From VXYL01 sp963422285 (GTDB lineage: Bacteria; Pseudomonadota; Gammaproteobacteria; Pseudomonadales; Azotimanducaceae): DNA of 64,000 bases. The position numbers were made by a program, and so were the translations under genes. The notes under the pieces were generated by a model. That model was not told where the DNA came from. It saw only the letters and a list, made by a program, of their open reading frames with translations, and made no database searches. Of this stretch, positions 28,789 through 38,775 are shown in pieces. Every line of letters starts with the position of its first letter. Position 1 is the first letter of the stretch. Where the stretch lies: contig OY729419.2 of NCBI GenBank assembly GCA_963422285.2, positions 682,001 through 746,000 on the forward strand, written 5' to 3'.

Positions 28789-30168
28789 ATGCGCGGCATT
28801 CGCGGACGCAGGCCGACCTTGAATCCTGCCTTTGGAGGCGGGAGAATCGAGACGCTTCGGGACTGGGATCCGCTTGTGGCCGACACCGCCGACGTCGAAC
28901 TGCTGCGAAGCAAGGCCCGCAACATCGCGACGAGCTTAAGCGTTGGCCTCGGCAAGGTCTCGAGCCGGTTCGTTGCCGATATGCTGGCAGGCATGCTGCT
29001 TTCCCGATCGGTTCGCTTGAGCGAGATCGCTCGCGCTCTCGAGGAACCGATTCCGGAACACTCCACCCACAAGCGGCTCAGCCGCAACCTGGGCAGCGCC
29101 CGGATCGGCCGCGTTGTCGGTGCCAACCTGCTCGAAGCCAGCGCCCGCCTGATCGGTACCGACACGCTGCTCGTGGTGGATGCCTTCGAACTGGTCAAGC
29201 CCTACGCCGAGAGAATGGAATACTTGGCGACGCTCTCGGTTTCACCGCAACCGCCGAAGGCCGGCAATGGCAAGGGCGACCGGCGCAAGGGATACGGCGT
29301 ATGCGAGGTCTTCGGCTGGGAGTTGGGGGGAGGGCCGATGCCGGAGTTCGCGCAGTTGGCCCGCTCGATGCCGACCCAGGAAGCGGACACGCCCCGTCGC
29401 TTGAGCGCTTGGAACGATCTCATCTTCACGCCGGTGGCGCAGACGCTGTGGTCGTCCGAAGCTCCGGACTTCACTGGCGTCACGGAACAGATCCTCGGCG
29501 TCGTCCGCCACGTGCAGGCCGCTTGCGCCGGACGCGGCGTGTTCGCCATCAACGCCACCACCCATCCCGATCTGCCCGCCGCATTGGCCGCGGCCCCGTG
29601 CCGTTATCTGGCCTGGGTGCCGGACGACTACCCGCTGCTCCATCGACGGCGCGAAACCAGCGCCGCCGCAGTCGGACAGGAGTGCAGGACGCCCTACGGC
29701 ACGACCGTCTACAAGCCCCGCACCGATGTCGACCACGGCGTATTCATCCATTTCGGCGCTACCCCGGTGCGGCTGCCCACGCAGCCCGAGCGACCGCTGT
29801 GGCTGCTGGTTCTCAAGGCGGGATTCGGCGGCCACGACGCTTATTCGGTGCTCCATCTGCTCACGACGGAACCCATGCGTCGCAGCAGAGAAGTGCTGTG
29901 GCAGCCGGTCTGGTCGTTCATGCACTATCAAGACGCACTCCACACCAACCAGCAGATCAAGCGTCGATTCGATTTCAGCGATGTCCGCGTACTGAACTAC
30001 CAGCGGCTGCGCAACCTCGGCATCCTGGTGCAGGCGGCCGCCTTCGCGGAGGCCCAATGGCCCGGCATCGCCCTGCGGGAGTCGGTATTCCTGAAGCCCC
30101 GCACGGGGACGCCGGTGGTATTTCCCAAGCCGGTGCCGGACAGCGCAGATTCCGCAGTTCCGCCGTAA
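28789..30168 (+). CDS. DDE-transposase-like protein with atypical catalytic residues
   Basis: 459 residues from ATG 28789; the open frame reaches back to 28675, which would nearly abut the divergent receptor gene. The region VVDAFELVKPYAERMEYLA supplies the first acidic residue of an IS4-like RNase-H fold, and KGYGVCEVFGWE and RRFDFSDVRVLNYQRLRNLG are typical later blocks. The usual second acidic block is replaced by GVFAINATTHPD (Asn at the usual Asp) and the expected Arg-Trp-x-x-Glu block by SFMHYQDALHTNQQ. No terminal inverted repeats were noticed. It may be an inactive or domesticated transposase; alignment to the family is from memory. Confidence 0.55.
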   Translation: MRGIRGRRPTLNPAFGGGRIETLRDWDPLVADTADVELLRSKARNIATSLSVGLGKVSSRFVADMLAGMLLSRSVRLSEIARALEEPIPEHSTHKRLSRNLGSARIGRVVGANLLEASARLIGTDTLLVVDAFELVKPYAERMEYLATLSVSPQPPKAGNGKGDRRKGYGVCEVFGWELGGGPMPEFAQLARSMPTQEADTPRRLSAWNDLIFTPVAQTLWSSEAPDFTGVTEQILGVVRHVQAACAGRGVFAINATTHPDLPAALAAAPCRYLAWVPDDYPLLHRRRETSAAAVGQECRTPYGTTVYKPRTDVDHGVFIHFGATPVRLPTQPERPLWLLVLKAGFGGHDAYSVLHLLTTEPMRRSREVLWQPVWSFMHYQDALHTNQQIKRRFDFSDVRVLNYQRLRNLGILVQAAAFAEAQWPGIALRESVFLKPRTGTPVVFPKPVPDSADSAVPP

Positions 30169-30589
30169 TGGCGGATCGATGAAGGATCGTTTGGTTCGAC
30201 ATGGTGGCCCGCGTCAGCAGATCCCCTGGCTAGTGCTCGGAATCGGCTCTGAGCGCCGTTGGGCGACGTTCGCAGCCCACACCTCTGCAGCCGAATCGAC
30301 TTCCGCTGCGAATGCATGGGACAGACCTCGATGCGAACGGCATCGGCATTCCGTTCCAGATCGTCTTTAGAGAACGGCACCCACCGTACCGGACTGCTCT
30401 TCGTCATCGCGATGCCGCCGCCTCTGGTTCAGTCAAGCCCATGCCTGCACGGTCTCGCGACGACTCTCCTCCGCAACAAATTGTCGTAGACCACCGGCTT
30501 GACGGCGGCGTGGGTGCTGGGACAATGGCCTGTCCCCGGGGCCGTCGGGAGCAGGTGTCTATCGAGAAAGGGCGAGTCTCTTGGTCGAG
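30169..30589. other. Intergenic, nothing firm
   Basis: A 421-bp stretch. A minus-strand frame beginning near 30407 with MTKSSPVRWVPFSKDDLERN reads like a protein N-terminus but continues into the antisense of the transposase-like gene, so at best it is a remnant. Confidence 0.4.
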
Positions 30590-31600
30590 ATGGAGCACAA
30601 CAGCGAACGATCAAGCGAGCTGGCGGCGACCGGCAGACCCGGCAACCCGCACGATGCCCTGTTCCACGCTGTCGTAGCGGAACCGACCCGCGCCGGCGCC
30701 CTGATCCGCGAGCACCTGCCCGAAGAGATTCTCCGCCTGCTCGACGGCACCTACGTGGACGAAGAGCTACGCACCACACGCAGCGACTGCCTGTTCGAGA
30801 TGCGGCTCAAGACCGGCGACTCCGCCCTCGTCTACGCCCTGCTGGAACACAAGTCCACGCTGGACCCACGCACACCGCTGCAGCTACTCGGCTACATGGT
30901 CCGCATCTGGGAGCGCTACGCCGAGCGCGACCCCGCAAGGCTAAGCGGGCTGCCGTCGATCATTCCGATGGTGTTCTACCACGGAGCTCCGGACTGGAAC
31001 GTGGCACCCTCGATCTTCGACATGATCGAGCGCCACGAGGCGCTGGATGCCCTGGTGCGGTCGATGGAGTACGTGCTGCGCAACCTGGGGGAAATCGACA
31101 CCGAGCGGCTGTCCGGCGATCCGGCCGTGCGGGCGGCCCTCGCGCTGATGAAGTATGTCCAGCGCACAAAAGACCTCGACCACGAACTCCTGGCCGACGT
31201 GCTGCTGGATCTGCCGGACGGCACGAACTTGGAAGCGGCGGCGATGCGCTATATATTCATGGTCTACGAGATCGACCGGCCGCTGTTGGAGAACGCCATG
31301 CGGCTGGCGTATCCGGAGAACTGGGAGACGCGGATGGGCACGATTGCAGAAGTCTTCGTACAGCAGGGCGAGGCGCGCGGGATGCACAGGGGCCGGCTGG
31401 AAGGTCGCCAGGAGGGCCGACTTGAAGGCAGGCAGGCAGGCGAAGCCATCGCGCTGACACGCCTACTGACACGTCGGTTCGGCGCTCTGCCCGATGCTGT
31501 GCAGGAGCGGATAGCGACGGCGTCCCTGGACCAGCTCGGGGCCTGGTTCGACGCCGCGCTGGATGCGCAATCGCTGGCAGATGTGTTTGCGCGTCATTAG
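30590..31600 (+). CDS. Rpn family recombination-promoting nuclease / transposase-31-like
   Basis: 336 residues. The N-terminus has the Rpn/PDDEXK pattern: NPHDALFHAVV, SDCLFEMRLKTGD and LVYALLEHKS, the last giving the E-x-K of the nuclease core. The C-terminal third is charged and helical with a repetitive segment (GRLEGRQEGRLEGRQAG). Rpn proteins are RecA-independent recombination-promoting DNA nucleases. ATG 30590 is preferred over an in-frame TTG at 30581. It stands alone. Confidence 0.8.
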   Translation: MEHNSERSSELAATGRPGNPHDALFHAVVAEPTRAGALIREHLPEEILRLLDGTYVDEELRTTRSDCLFEMRLKTGDSALVYALLEHKSTLDPRTPLQLLGYMVRIWERYAERDPARLSGLPSIIPMVFYHGAPDWNVAPSIFDMIERHEALDALVRSMEYVLRNLGEIDTERLSGDPAVRAALALMKYVQRTKDLDHELLADVLLDLPDGTNLEAAAMRYIFMVYEIDRPLLENAMRLAYPENWETRMGTIAEVFVQQGEARGMHRGRLEGRQEGRLEGRQAGEAIALTRLLTRRFGALPDAVQERIATASLDQLGAWFDAALDAQSLADVFARH

Positions 31601-31790
31601 GGTGTTAGGGTGGGTCCAGGACATTCGCCTCGGCGCTTCGCAGCAGCCTGTTGCCGCGAGGCGCCGTTCGGGCTTGAACATCCCGGCAGTCTGCGGGACT
31701 TGAGTGCTTGAGGTTGCTGCCCGCCTCGGCCGTGGCCGCTGGGGAGGCATACCGCAGAATCGAAGATATGCACGGTGCGCGAAGGAGATC

Positions 31791-32250
31791 ATGACCAGCC
31801 CAATCCCGCCGCTCAAGGCGTTGATCGACGACAACCTCGCCCTGGACGGCATGGTATGGAACGATAAACCGTCCCCCCCCCGTGCCGCGCCGACGCCGCC
31901 CCACGTAGACGCCCTGAGAGCGTACCGCAGCCCGCCCAACGGCTGCTGCGCTGGACTCGATGAGCCGCGACAACGGCTGCCTGCACTACCCGTGCGGTTC
32001 CTGCCGCCTGCCCTGCCATCCGATCTACCCGATTTCCGAAGCCGAGCCGGACCCCATACGCGAAGCCCCCATCGGGGTCGAACCGGGAGACCCGGTGGCG
32101 CATAGCACCCTGACCACGCATTGGACCAAGTCGAAGTCGGAGCACTGGCCATGTCGCCGTGGTGATCGTCTACTGAGCCGCCAGCGCCAAGCTGGACCGC
32201 GCCGAACGTCCACTTTCGCGCATGAAGACGGCGGCGTAGTCGTTTGATTC
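31791..32250 (+). pseudogene. Phytanoyl-CoA dioxygenase remnant with C9 tract
   Basis: ATG 31791 follows a good ribosome site (AAGGAG at 31782-31787). The first frame reads MTSPIPPLKALIDDNLALDG and, after KPSPP, APTPPHVDAL (the His-x-Asp pair). A second frame then continues SRDNGCLHYPCGSC and EAPIGVEPGDPVAHSTLTTHW, where PhyH proteins have the DNGCLHY loop and the distal His. A C9 run at 31873-31881 and frame shifts break the gene, and internal parts are missing. Nothing else recognisable is in 31601-32269. Confidence 0.55.
31873..31881 (+). repeat. Homopolymer C9
   Basis: Nine C in the PhyH remnant, the same length as the run in the TonB-receptor gene. Confidence 0.9.
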
Positions 32251-32269
32251 ACCCGCCGTAGCCACTGCC

Positions 32270-34720
32270 ATGGACGACCAAGCGCGTTTGCGCGCCCTGC
32301 CGGTGTGGGGGCAGGCACCCATTCCGACGGAACGCGACCACGCGGCAGCGGTGGATGGACGCGGCTTCGCCGATGTGGCGCGCATTTTCCTGCGCACTTG
32401 GCCGTGGCTCAGGCCTATGGTGCTTGGCCGCTGGCGCGAGTACGCGGCGACGATGTCGCGCAACGGCAACGGCGATACGCCGTGGCGCTGCAACCACGCG
32501 CCAGTGCTGGTGACCTTTACGGCCGCAGCCGGCCCCCTTGCCGGTTGGCTGCCCCTTGGCGTCGACTGGCAGCGCGATCTGCTCGTCGCCGCCACGGCGC
32601 TTATGACGATATCGAGCTGGATCGCGCTCTGGTCCCGTCCGGAAGGTACGCCCAAGGCATTCGCGGTGGCGGTGGCGATCCTCGGGCTGACGGGGCTAGC
32701 CGCCGTTTTGTTTGCCGTCTTCGTGGTAACCGGCTGGTTGGACAATGTCCACATCGGCTTGGTGGCGAGCTGCGCCCTGAGCATGTGGCTGTTCCAATAC
32801 CGCCGCGCGGGCGGCGTGCTGCGCATCCGCGTCCGCATCGGCTGCCATCTGGTCTACTACTACGCGATGGTCGGGGGCAGCGCCCTGATCGGTATGGTGG
32901 CCGGCCTGTTCACCATCGATCTGCTGAACCAGTCCATCCTGCTGGCGCAGCCGCTGACGCCGTTTCTGGCCGATTTCGCCGGACGCCCGGAGTTGGGCGG
33001 GGATGCGGTGGATGCCTTGACTGCGCCGCAGCGGCACGAACTGCAGTGGTACTACATCGCCTTCACGGTGGGCGTCGCCGCACTGACGTTCCCGTTCAGC
33101 CTGGCGCTGCCCTACTACAACGTCTGGATCATGCAGCGCATCAATCAGGGCTTGCGGCTCGCCTTGGTGGAACGCTGGCACCAGCTCTCGTTGCGCTATC
33201 ACGGCGACCACCGGGTGGGCGACTCCGTCTACCGCATCTATCAGGACAGCGCCCAGGTGACCGCAGTGATCGCCACGCTGACCTCGGCGGCCAGCCAAGC
33301 CGTGTCGTACGCGGTGGCTGCGGTTTTCGTCGCCGCCCTGGACCCCCTGCTCGGTCTGATGGCAGCCACGGTGGCGCTGCTAGCCATTGTGTGGGGCCGC
33401 TGGTTCTCGCCACGCATGCGCAATCGCTCGCTCACCGCCCGGGAGACCAACTCGGACCTCACCTCGCGCACCCAGGAAGCGCTCGACGCCATGCGCGTGG
33501 TGAAGGCCTGCGGGGCGGAAGCGAAAGAGCAGCGCCGCTTCGAGGCGGACTCCGTGGTGGCCTTCAACGCCGCCTACGCGGTGCGGTCCCTGGTGGCCAT
33601 CATCACCATCGTGATGTTCACCCTGGGTGCGGCCATCCTGCTCGGCGGGCAGTTCCTGATGGCGCTGTGGGCCAACGTCGGCCGGGAGACCTTCGCCGCC
33701 GTGCTGATCGGCTTGATCGGCCTGAGCTTCACGCGCTGGAATCTCGCCGCGTTCCAGTGGGCACAAAACCAGCTCGGCCAATGCGCCGGGCAGATCGGCG
33801 GCTTGCTGCGCCAATGGACCACCGCCCAGGACATGGCCATGGGATTGAACCGCGCATTCGAGATACTCGACATCGAACCGGACGTGGCCAACGTTCCAGA
33901 CGCGATAGCCTTCCCCGGGCCGTGCCGGGAAATCCGCTTCGAGAACGTGCGCTTCGCCTACCAGAGCGACCGCCCCGTGCTGCGCGACGCGAGCTTCTTC
34001 GCCCGACCCGGCATCACCGCCATCGTCGGCCCTACCGGTGCCGGCAAGAGCACCTTGATGGCGCTGCTGACGCGGCTGTTCGACCCGGATGCCGGCGCCG
34101 TGACCATCAACGGCGTAGACCTGCGGCAGCTGGACGTGGACAGTCTGCGCGCCAACGTCGCCATCGCCTTGCAGGAGAACGTGCTGTTCGCCATGAGCGT
34201 ACGCGACAACATCCGCTACGCGATCCGCGAGGATCGCGCCGACTCGCCCGATGCGGACGACGACCAAGTCGGCCGCGCTGCCTTCGTTTCCTGCGTAGAC
34301 GACTTCGCGGCAAGCCTGCCGAACGGCCTCGACACCGTGCTCGGCGATCGCGGCGGCAAGCTCTCCACCGGCCAGCGCCAGCGCCTGTCCATCGCCCGCG
34401 CCATCGTCAAGGACGCGCCGATCCTGATCCTCGACGAGCCCACCGCGGCGTTGGACGCCGGTACCGAGCATCGCCTTCTCGAACGCCTCAAGGCCTGGGC
34501 CGGCGGCGATGGCGGGCAAGGCGAGCCGCGCACGGTATTTCTCGTCACCCACCGCCTCTCTACCATCCGGGAAGCGGACCGCATTCTCTACTTGGACGGC
34601 GGCACCATCGTCGAACAGGGCAGCCACGAAGAATTGATGAACATATCCGGTGGACGCTATCGGCGCTTCGTGGAAACCGAGCAGGCGCTGGCCGTCCGAC
34701 CCGCCGGGGAGGCATCGTGA
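32270..34720 (+). CDS. ABC exporter half-transporter (pair B, subunit 1)
   Basis: 816 residues, longer than pair A's subunit 1 because of an N-terminal extension of about 150 residues carrying extra hydrophobic helices (for example AVAVAILGLTGLAAVLFAVF). The ABC exporter core follows. Walker A VGPTGAGKST, signature LSTGQRQRLSIARA, Walker B LILDEPTAALD and switch FLVTHRLST are all present. The stop overlaps the next gene's GTG (GTGA, 34717-34720), indicating translational coupling and a heterodimer. It is paralogous to the gene ending at 11350. Confidence 0.85.
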   Translation: MDDQARLRALPVWGQAPIPTERDHAAAVDGRGFADVARIFLRTWPWLRPMVLGRWREYAATMSRNGNGDTPWRCNHAPVLVTFTAAAGPLAGWLPLGVDWQRDLLVAATALMTISSWIALWSRPEGTPKAFAVAVAILGLTGLAAVLFAVFVVTGWLDNVHIGLVASCALSMWLFQYRRAGGVLRIRVRIGCHLVYYYAMVGGSALIGMVAGLFTIDLLNQSILLAQPLTPFLADFAGRPELGGDAVDALTAPQRHELQWYYIAFTVGVAALTFPFSLALPYYNVWIMQRINQGLRLALVERWHQLSLRYHGDHRVGDSVYRIYQDSAQVTAVIATLTSAASQAVSYAVAAVFVAALDPLLGLMAATVALLAIVWGRWFSPRMRNRSLTARETNSDLTSRTQEALDAMRVVKACGAEAKEQRRFEADSVVAFNAAYAVRSLVAIITIVMFTLGAAILLGGQFLMALWANVGRETFAAVLIGLIGLSFTRWNLAAFQWAQNQLGQCAGQIGGLLRQWTTAQDMAMGLNRAFEILDIEPDVANVPDAIAFPGPCREIRFENVRFAYQSDRPVLRDASFFARPGITAIVGPTGAGKSTLMALLTRLFDPDAGAVTINGVDLRQLDVDSLRANVAIALQENVLFAMSVRDNIRYAIREDRADSPDADDDQVGRAAFVSCVDDFAASLPNGLDTVLGDRGGKLSTGQRQRLSIARAIVKDAPILILDEPTAALDAGTEHRLLERLKAWAGGDGGQGEPRTVFLVTHRLSTIREADRILYLDGGTIVEQGSHEELMNISGGRYRRFVETEQALAVRPAGEAS

Positions 34721-36744
34721 GTGAAGCCGTCGTCGGCAACGACGCCCGGACGCTGGCCCGGCAACTCGACGTCGCGGCGAGCCCGCTCGACGTCCACACC
34801 GACACCAACTTCCGGGAAACCTTAGGGCTGGTCTGGCGCGCCACCGGCTACATCCGCTTCTTCAAGGCCCGCTTCGCGGTGAAGTTCCTGCTCATGTGGC
34901 TGTCGCTGCTGACGCCGGCGATCCTGCCGTGGCCGATCAAGATGGTGATCGACAACGTGGTGCTGGGCTTGCCGGTGGACGCCACCGCCTTCCCGGCCTA
35001 TTTCGGGCCGTTCGTGCGCCTCCTCGACGGCCTGTCGCCCACCGTCATGATGCTGGCCCTGGTGGGCTTGGGGGCCACCATGGTAGCGGTGTTCGGCGCG
35101 CTCGCGCCCGGCGCGGCGGACTACACCGAGGCCGGACTGGCCGAGGGGCACGACACCGCCACGCAGACGGAGAACGAAGCCAACGCCGCGTTCAGCAAGT
35201 TTGCCGGCCTCCTGGGCTTGGTGGAGTTCCGCCTGCAGCTGCGGCTGACCCAGGCCTTGAACCACCTGCTGCGTTCCCAGCTATTCGAACGCATCATGGC
35301 GCTGCCAGCGCCGCTCGCCTTCGATCAGCGCATCGGAGACAGCCTGTACCGGGTGATGTACGACACCACGGACATCGCCAACGTGTTCTACCAGTTCGTC
35401 ATGTCGCCGGCGCAGGCCGTGCTGACGGCGCTGCTGGTCTTCGCCCTGCTGCGCATGAACTACGGCGACACGCCGGAAGTGGTGTGGCTGGCGCTGGCCA
35501 TTCTGCCGCTACAATTTCTCGCCCTCCTGCCGTTTCCGCGCCTCATGCGGCGCAAGAGCCAGGCCAGCCACGCCGCCGGCGCAGTGACCACGAGCAACAT
35601 TGAGGAAGGCATGAGCAACGTGCTGGCGGTGCAGAGCCTGGGCGGCAACAAGCGCGAGCGGCGGCGCTTCGAGAACCACAGCGCGGAGTCGTTCAAGCGC
35701 TTTCGGGGACAGGTGCTCGTGAGCCTCCTCTACCGGCTGGCAATGGGTGCCGCCAGCGGCGCATTGGGTCTGGTCGCCTTCTTCATCGTCACGCGCAGCG
35801 TCATCGCCGGCACCATGACGCCCGGCGACTACGGCGTCGTTCTCTACTACTACGCTTGGCTGTCGGGCGCGCTGACCGCCATTCCGTTCGTGTGGATCCG
35901 CATGCAGCACAGCGTCCCCGGCATCCGACGGGTGTTCTTCCTGATGGACCTCCCCACCGAAGCGTCTATGGAAGGCATCGAACTCGACCAAGTGCGCGAA
36001 GGACTGGAGATGCGCGGCATCGCCCTGACGTACCCCGACGGTCGCCAAGCGCTGCACGACATCGATCTCGCCGCCCGGGTCGGCGAAGTGGTCGCTCTGG
36101 TCGGCCCCACCGGTGCCGGCAAGACCAGCCTCGCCAGCCTAGTGCCGCGCTACCACGCGCCCACCGAGGGGCGCGTACTCATCGACGGCGTGAACGTGGC
36201 GGAGCTTTCGCTGCCCAGCCTGCGCCGGCAAGTGGCCTACGTGTTCCAGGAGACCCAGCTGTTCTCGGACTCCATCCTCGACAACATCCGCTACGCCAAG
36301 CCCGACGCCAGCCGTGCCGAGGTGGAGCGGGCGGCGCGCTCCGCTGGCGTAAGCGACTTCGTCGCGGCCCTACCGGACGGCTACGACACGGCATTAGGCA
36401 CCGTCGTCAGCAAGCTCTCGGTAGGGCAGAAGCAACGCATCAGCATCGCCCGGGGGCTGCTGCAGGATGCCGGCATCCTGATCCTGGACGAACCCACCTC
36501 GGCGCTGGACCCGGAAACCGAGTCCTACCTGGTCTCGGCTCTGCACGAGGCGGCCAAGGACAAGCTGGTCATCGTCATCGCCCACCGATTGTCGACCATC
36601 GCCCACGCCGACCGCATCGTGTTCCTGGAAGACGGACGCATCGTCGAGCAGGGAACGCCGGCAGAATTGGTGGCCAAGCCGGATGGGCGGTATCGGCGGT
36701 TCGCGGCTTTGCAATCGGGGCAGTCGGACGCGGCAGCTTCTTGA
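34717..36744 (+). CDS. ABC exporter half-transporter (pair B, subunit 2)
   Basis: 675 residues starting at GTG 34717. Six TM helices occupy roughly residues 55-330. NBD motifs: Walker A VGPTGAGKTS, signature LSVGQKQRISIARG, Walker B LILDEPTSALD and switch VIAHRLST. The TMD sequence tracks pair A subunit 2 closely (FDQRIGDSLYRVMYD versus DDQRIGDSVYRVMYD; LAVQSLGGNKRE versus SAVQSLGGMNRE). Both pairs thus combine one LSTGQ and one LSVGQ subunit. Cargo unknown. Confidence 0.85.
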   Translation: MSEAVVGNDARTLARQLDVAASPLDVHTDTNFRETLGLVWRATGYIRFFKARFAVKFLLMWLSLLTPAILPWPIKMVIDNVVLGLPVDATAFPAYFGPFVRLLDGLSPTVMMLALVGLGATMVAVFGALAPGAADYTEAGLAEGHDTATQTENEANAAFSKFAGLLGLVEFRLQLRLTQALNHLLRSQLFERIMALPAPLAFDQRIGDSLYRVMYDTTDIANVFYQFVMSPAQAVLTALLVFALLRMNYGDTPEVVWLALAILPLQFLALLPFPRLMRRKSQASHAAGAVTTSNIEEGMSNVLAVQSLGGNKRERRRFENHSAESFKRFRGQVLVSLLYRLAMGAASGALGLVAFFIVTRSVIAGTMTPGDYGVVLYYYAWLSGALTAIPFVWIRMQHSVPGIRRVFFLMDLPTEASMEGIELDQVREGLEMRGIALTYPDGRQALHDIDLAARVGEVVALVGPTGAGKTSLASLVPRYHAPTEGRVLIDGVNVAELSLPSLRRQVAYVFQETQLFSDSILDNIRYAKPDASRAEVERAARSAGVSDFVAALPDGYDTALGTVVSKLSVGQKQRISIARGLLQDAGILILDEPTSALDPETESYLVSALHEAAKDKLVIVIAHRLSTIAHADRIVFLEDGRIVEQGTPAELVAKPDGRYRRFAALQSGQSDAAAS

Positions 36745-37175
36745 AGAAGCTTCGTTGTTGGCGCGCCGGCACTCCGCTCGTCGACGCCTAACGCTTCAGG
36801 CTTAAGAGCGTGATCGTCGGTGCCGCCGTCACCGACGACCAGGTGACAGCCATGGGATCGCTGGCCAGCGCCCCGTACGCCAACGGCCTCACCCGAGCCA
36901 TCTTGGCCGCCGGCGACGCCACCCACGAAATGTGTCGCCTACCGCGCGACGACTGCCAGGAGCAGATAAATGCGAGTTCGCAGGCATAAAGAACATTGGC
37001 GAACCGCTGCCAGCCTATATGAAATACAATCACATGCTTATATCTAAAAATATATCTAGCCTATTGACTATATATCAGAAACAAAGTGTCGGTTTTCAAC
37101 GTGCATGTGAGTTACGCTTTCAAGGCTCCAAGACTCTGCAACGGTGAGAATGAAGAAGAAAGATATGGAAAAGAT
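36745..37175. other. Intergenic boundary into AT-rich DNA
   Basis: The first part holds a short high-GC frame (GTG 36810 to TAA 36989, 59 residues, VIVGAAVTDDQVTAM) without a recognised family. From about 37000 the composition drops sharply in GC, with runs such as atatctaaaaatatatctag. Confidence 0.5.
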
Positions 37176-37406
37176 ATGGAACAGTACATTCCACCTGAGA
37201 ACTACCACTCGGAACCATTGCCGCGATTGACACGACCCCGGCCAAGCCTCTGTGTCTTGCTTGTAAGTCTCCTGGTCATTGAGTCAATGGTCGGGACGTT
37301 TCAAACCGATGCCATCGCACAACCTTTGAGTCCCACAATGTTCCCGGAGCACCTCGGCGTAGTTGCTAACGCACAACGCCTTGCCTTTTCGTTGCTAGCG
37401 CTGTAA
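37176..37406 (+). CDS. Small putative secreted peptide
   Basis: 76 residues from ATG 37176; the open frame reaches back to 37086. The middle is hydrophobic (LCVLLVSLLVIESMVG) and ends in AIAQ, which would be a reasonable signal-peptidase site, leaving a short mature peptide. No family is known and there is no strong ribosome site. It lies in the AT-rich island upstream of the interrupted Cys-containing ORF. It could be the secretion signal of a once-longer protein. Confidence 0.3.
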   Translation: MEQYIPPENYHSEPLPRLTRPRPSLCVLLVSLLVIESMVGTFQTDAIAQPLSPTMFPEHLGVVANAQRLAFSLLAL

Positions 37407-37506
37407 AGATGTCTCGTATTCAACACTAAATGAAGTCTAGCCTGCCGTCTTCGAATATACACTTCCAGATGTATACGAAGCTCTTATTTTTGGGAGTTTC
37501 GACTAC

Positions 37507-38775
37507 ATGGATGAACGTGCCAAATTCCATATAGTGGCGACATCGTTATCACGCAAGTTCAGCAATTTTTCCTCTTCTAGTTTTACTGATATTCTAGATC
37601 AATCACCCGTATCCCTGTATGCTGGGGAAGAACAACTTCTAAAGCAAGCCTATGAAAGCGCCTGCTCCACACCCATCAATAAGAATTTTGAGTCTCAACA
37701 TGTGTTCACCATGATTGAAACTAACATGGCACAGCTAGACGCCATGGGCATCGGACCCAATTGTGGTGGCGGCTTGATCGAATGCTACAAGGAGTTTGCG
37801 AGGTGTAGGGAGTGAGCCGCTGCACGTCGAGATAGCCACCGGAAAGTTGCTATCGATAAATTCAAAGAAAAGGTAGATGCATGCCAGCTTCAGTTTGACC
37901 AGGACATAGAAAACGAAACAGGAATTTTAGAAGCTATTTCCAAATTTACTGAATGTACTTTTGATGCTGAAGTAGATCTTGCTGTCGACGAAGGTGATTT
38001 TATTGCTACACGGTTAAGGATATCGCTAAATGCTCTGGAGAACTTGGTGAATGCATATTGCGCCACATGCTGCTTGGAGAAACGCTAAGCACAACAGAAT
38101 CGAACCTTTCTGCAAAGAAGCAGGAGAGCATGGATAACGATTCAAAGCTATCTATACTTGAAGATTCCACCCCTGATTTTCATCGAGCGATGGTGTCTGG
38201 TGCCTTCAATGCCTTGGACGGGACCGCCCAATACAGGCTCGTTGCAAAATCGCTTCTGGCGTATTGGGGATGCCTACCTAGCTCGACGTTTCCCGAAGGA
38301 ACCGACGGGCCTCTACGGTTTGCCCCGGCGACGCCAGCAAGTCCTACTACAGCGTATGTTCCAATGTCTGCTCGGCCCTCGTCAACGTCCATGTGGCATC
38401 CGAATCGGCTACGCGCCAAGTCGCAGGAACCTATCGGAGGCGAGAGCGATTGCGGAGATCGAACATCCCTGCTGCAAGGGCTGCCTTGAGGAGTTCGACA
38501 AATGCGTATCTCGTACCATTCGCAAGCAGTCGGCGTGTTCGGCGGAGGCAATTGAGGCGTTCAATAAGAATGCGAATGCGGTAGTACGCTCCTATCAAGC
38601 AGCTCTTGATGGCTCGACTGATCGCATCGCGTTTGTGGCATTCGTACAGCAGATGTCCATGGCCTACGTCTCGTTTGCAGATCAACAAAACAAGTGCCTT
38701 CTCGCGCTATCCGGTGCCCTCTCCGATTGCGCGTTGGGCATGGCAATACGACTGGGCGATGCACATGGTGAATGA
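37507..38775 (+). pseudogene. AT-rich Cys-containing ORF interrupted by stops
   Basis: A single frame from ATG 37507 is interrupted by TGA 37813-37815 and TAA 38086-38088 and is coding-like again from about 38440 to 38775. The pieces share a Cys pattern: NCGGGLIECYKEFARC, VDACQLQFDQDI and EHPCCKGCLEEFDKC, the last followed by helices ending KCLLALSGALSDCALG. Between 38090 and 38440 another frame looks better (STPDFHRAMVSGAFNALDG), so a double frameshift or replaced segment is likely. No family recognised. Composition is unlike all neighbours, suggesting transfer. It may instead be several small genes. Confidence 0.4.

Noticed and set aside
30169..30407. Minus-strand ORF starting MTKSSPVRWVPFSKDDLERN as a gene
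   Set aside because: It has a natural-looking beginning, but most of it runs antisense to the transposase-like gene and there is no recognised domain.
32305..34716. Long upstream extension of the pair B subunit 2 frame
   Set aside because: It is a shadow of subunit 1; the GTG at 34717 overlapping the stop is the sensible start.
37813..37815. TGA in the AT-rich ORF as a selenocysteine codon
   Set aside because: No SECIS-like hairpin is apparent, the residues around it are not a redox context, and a TAA follows downstream.
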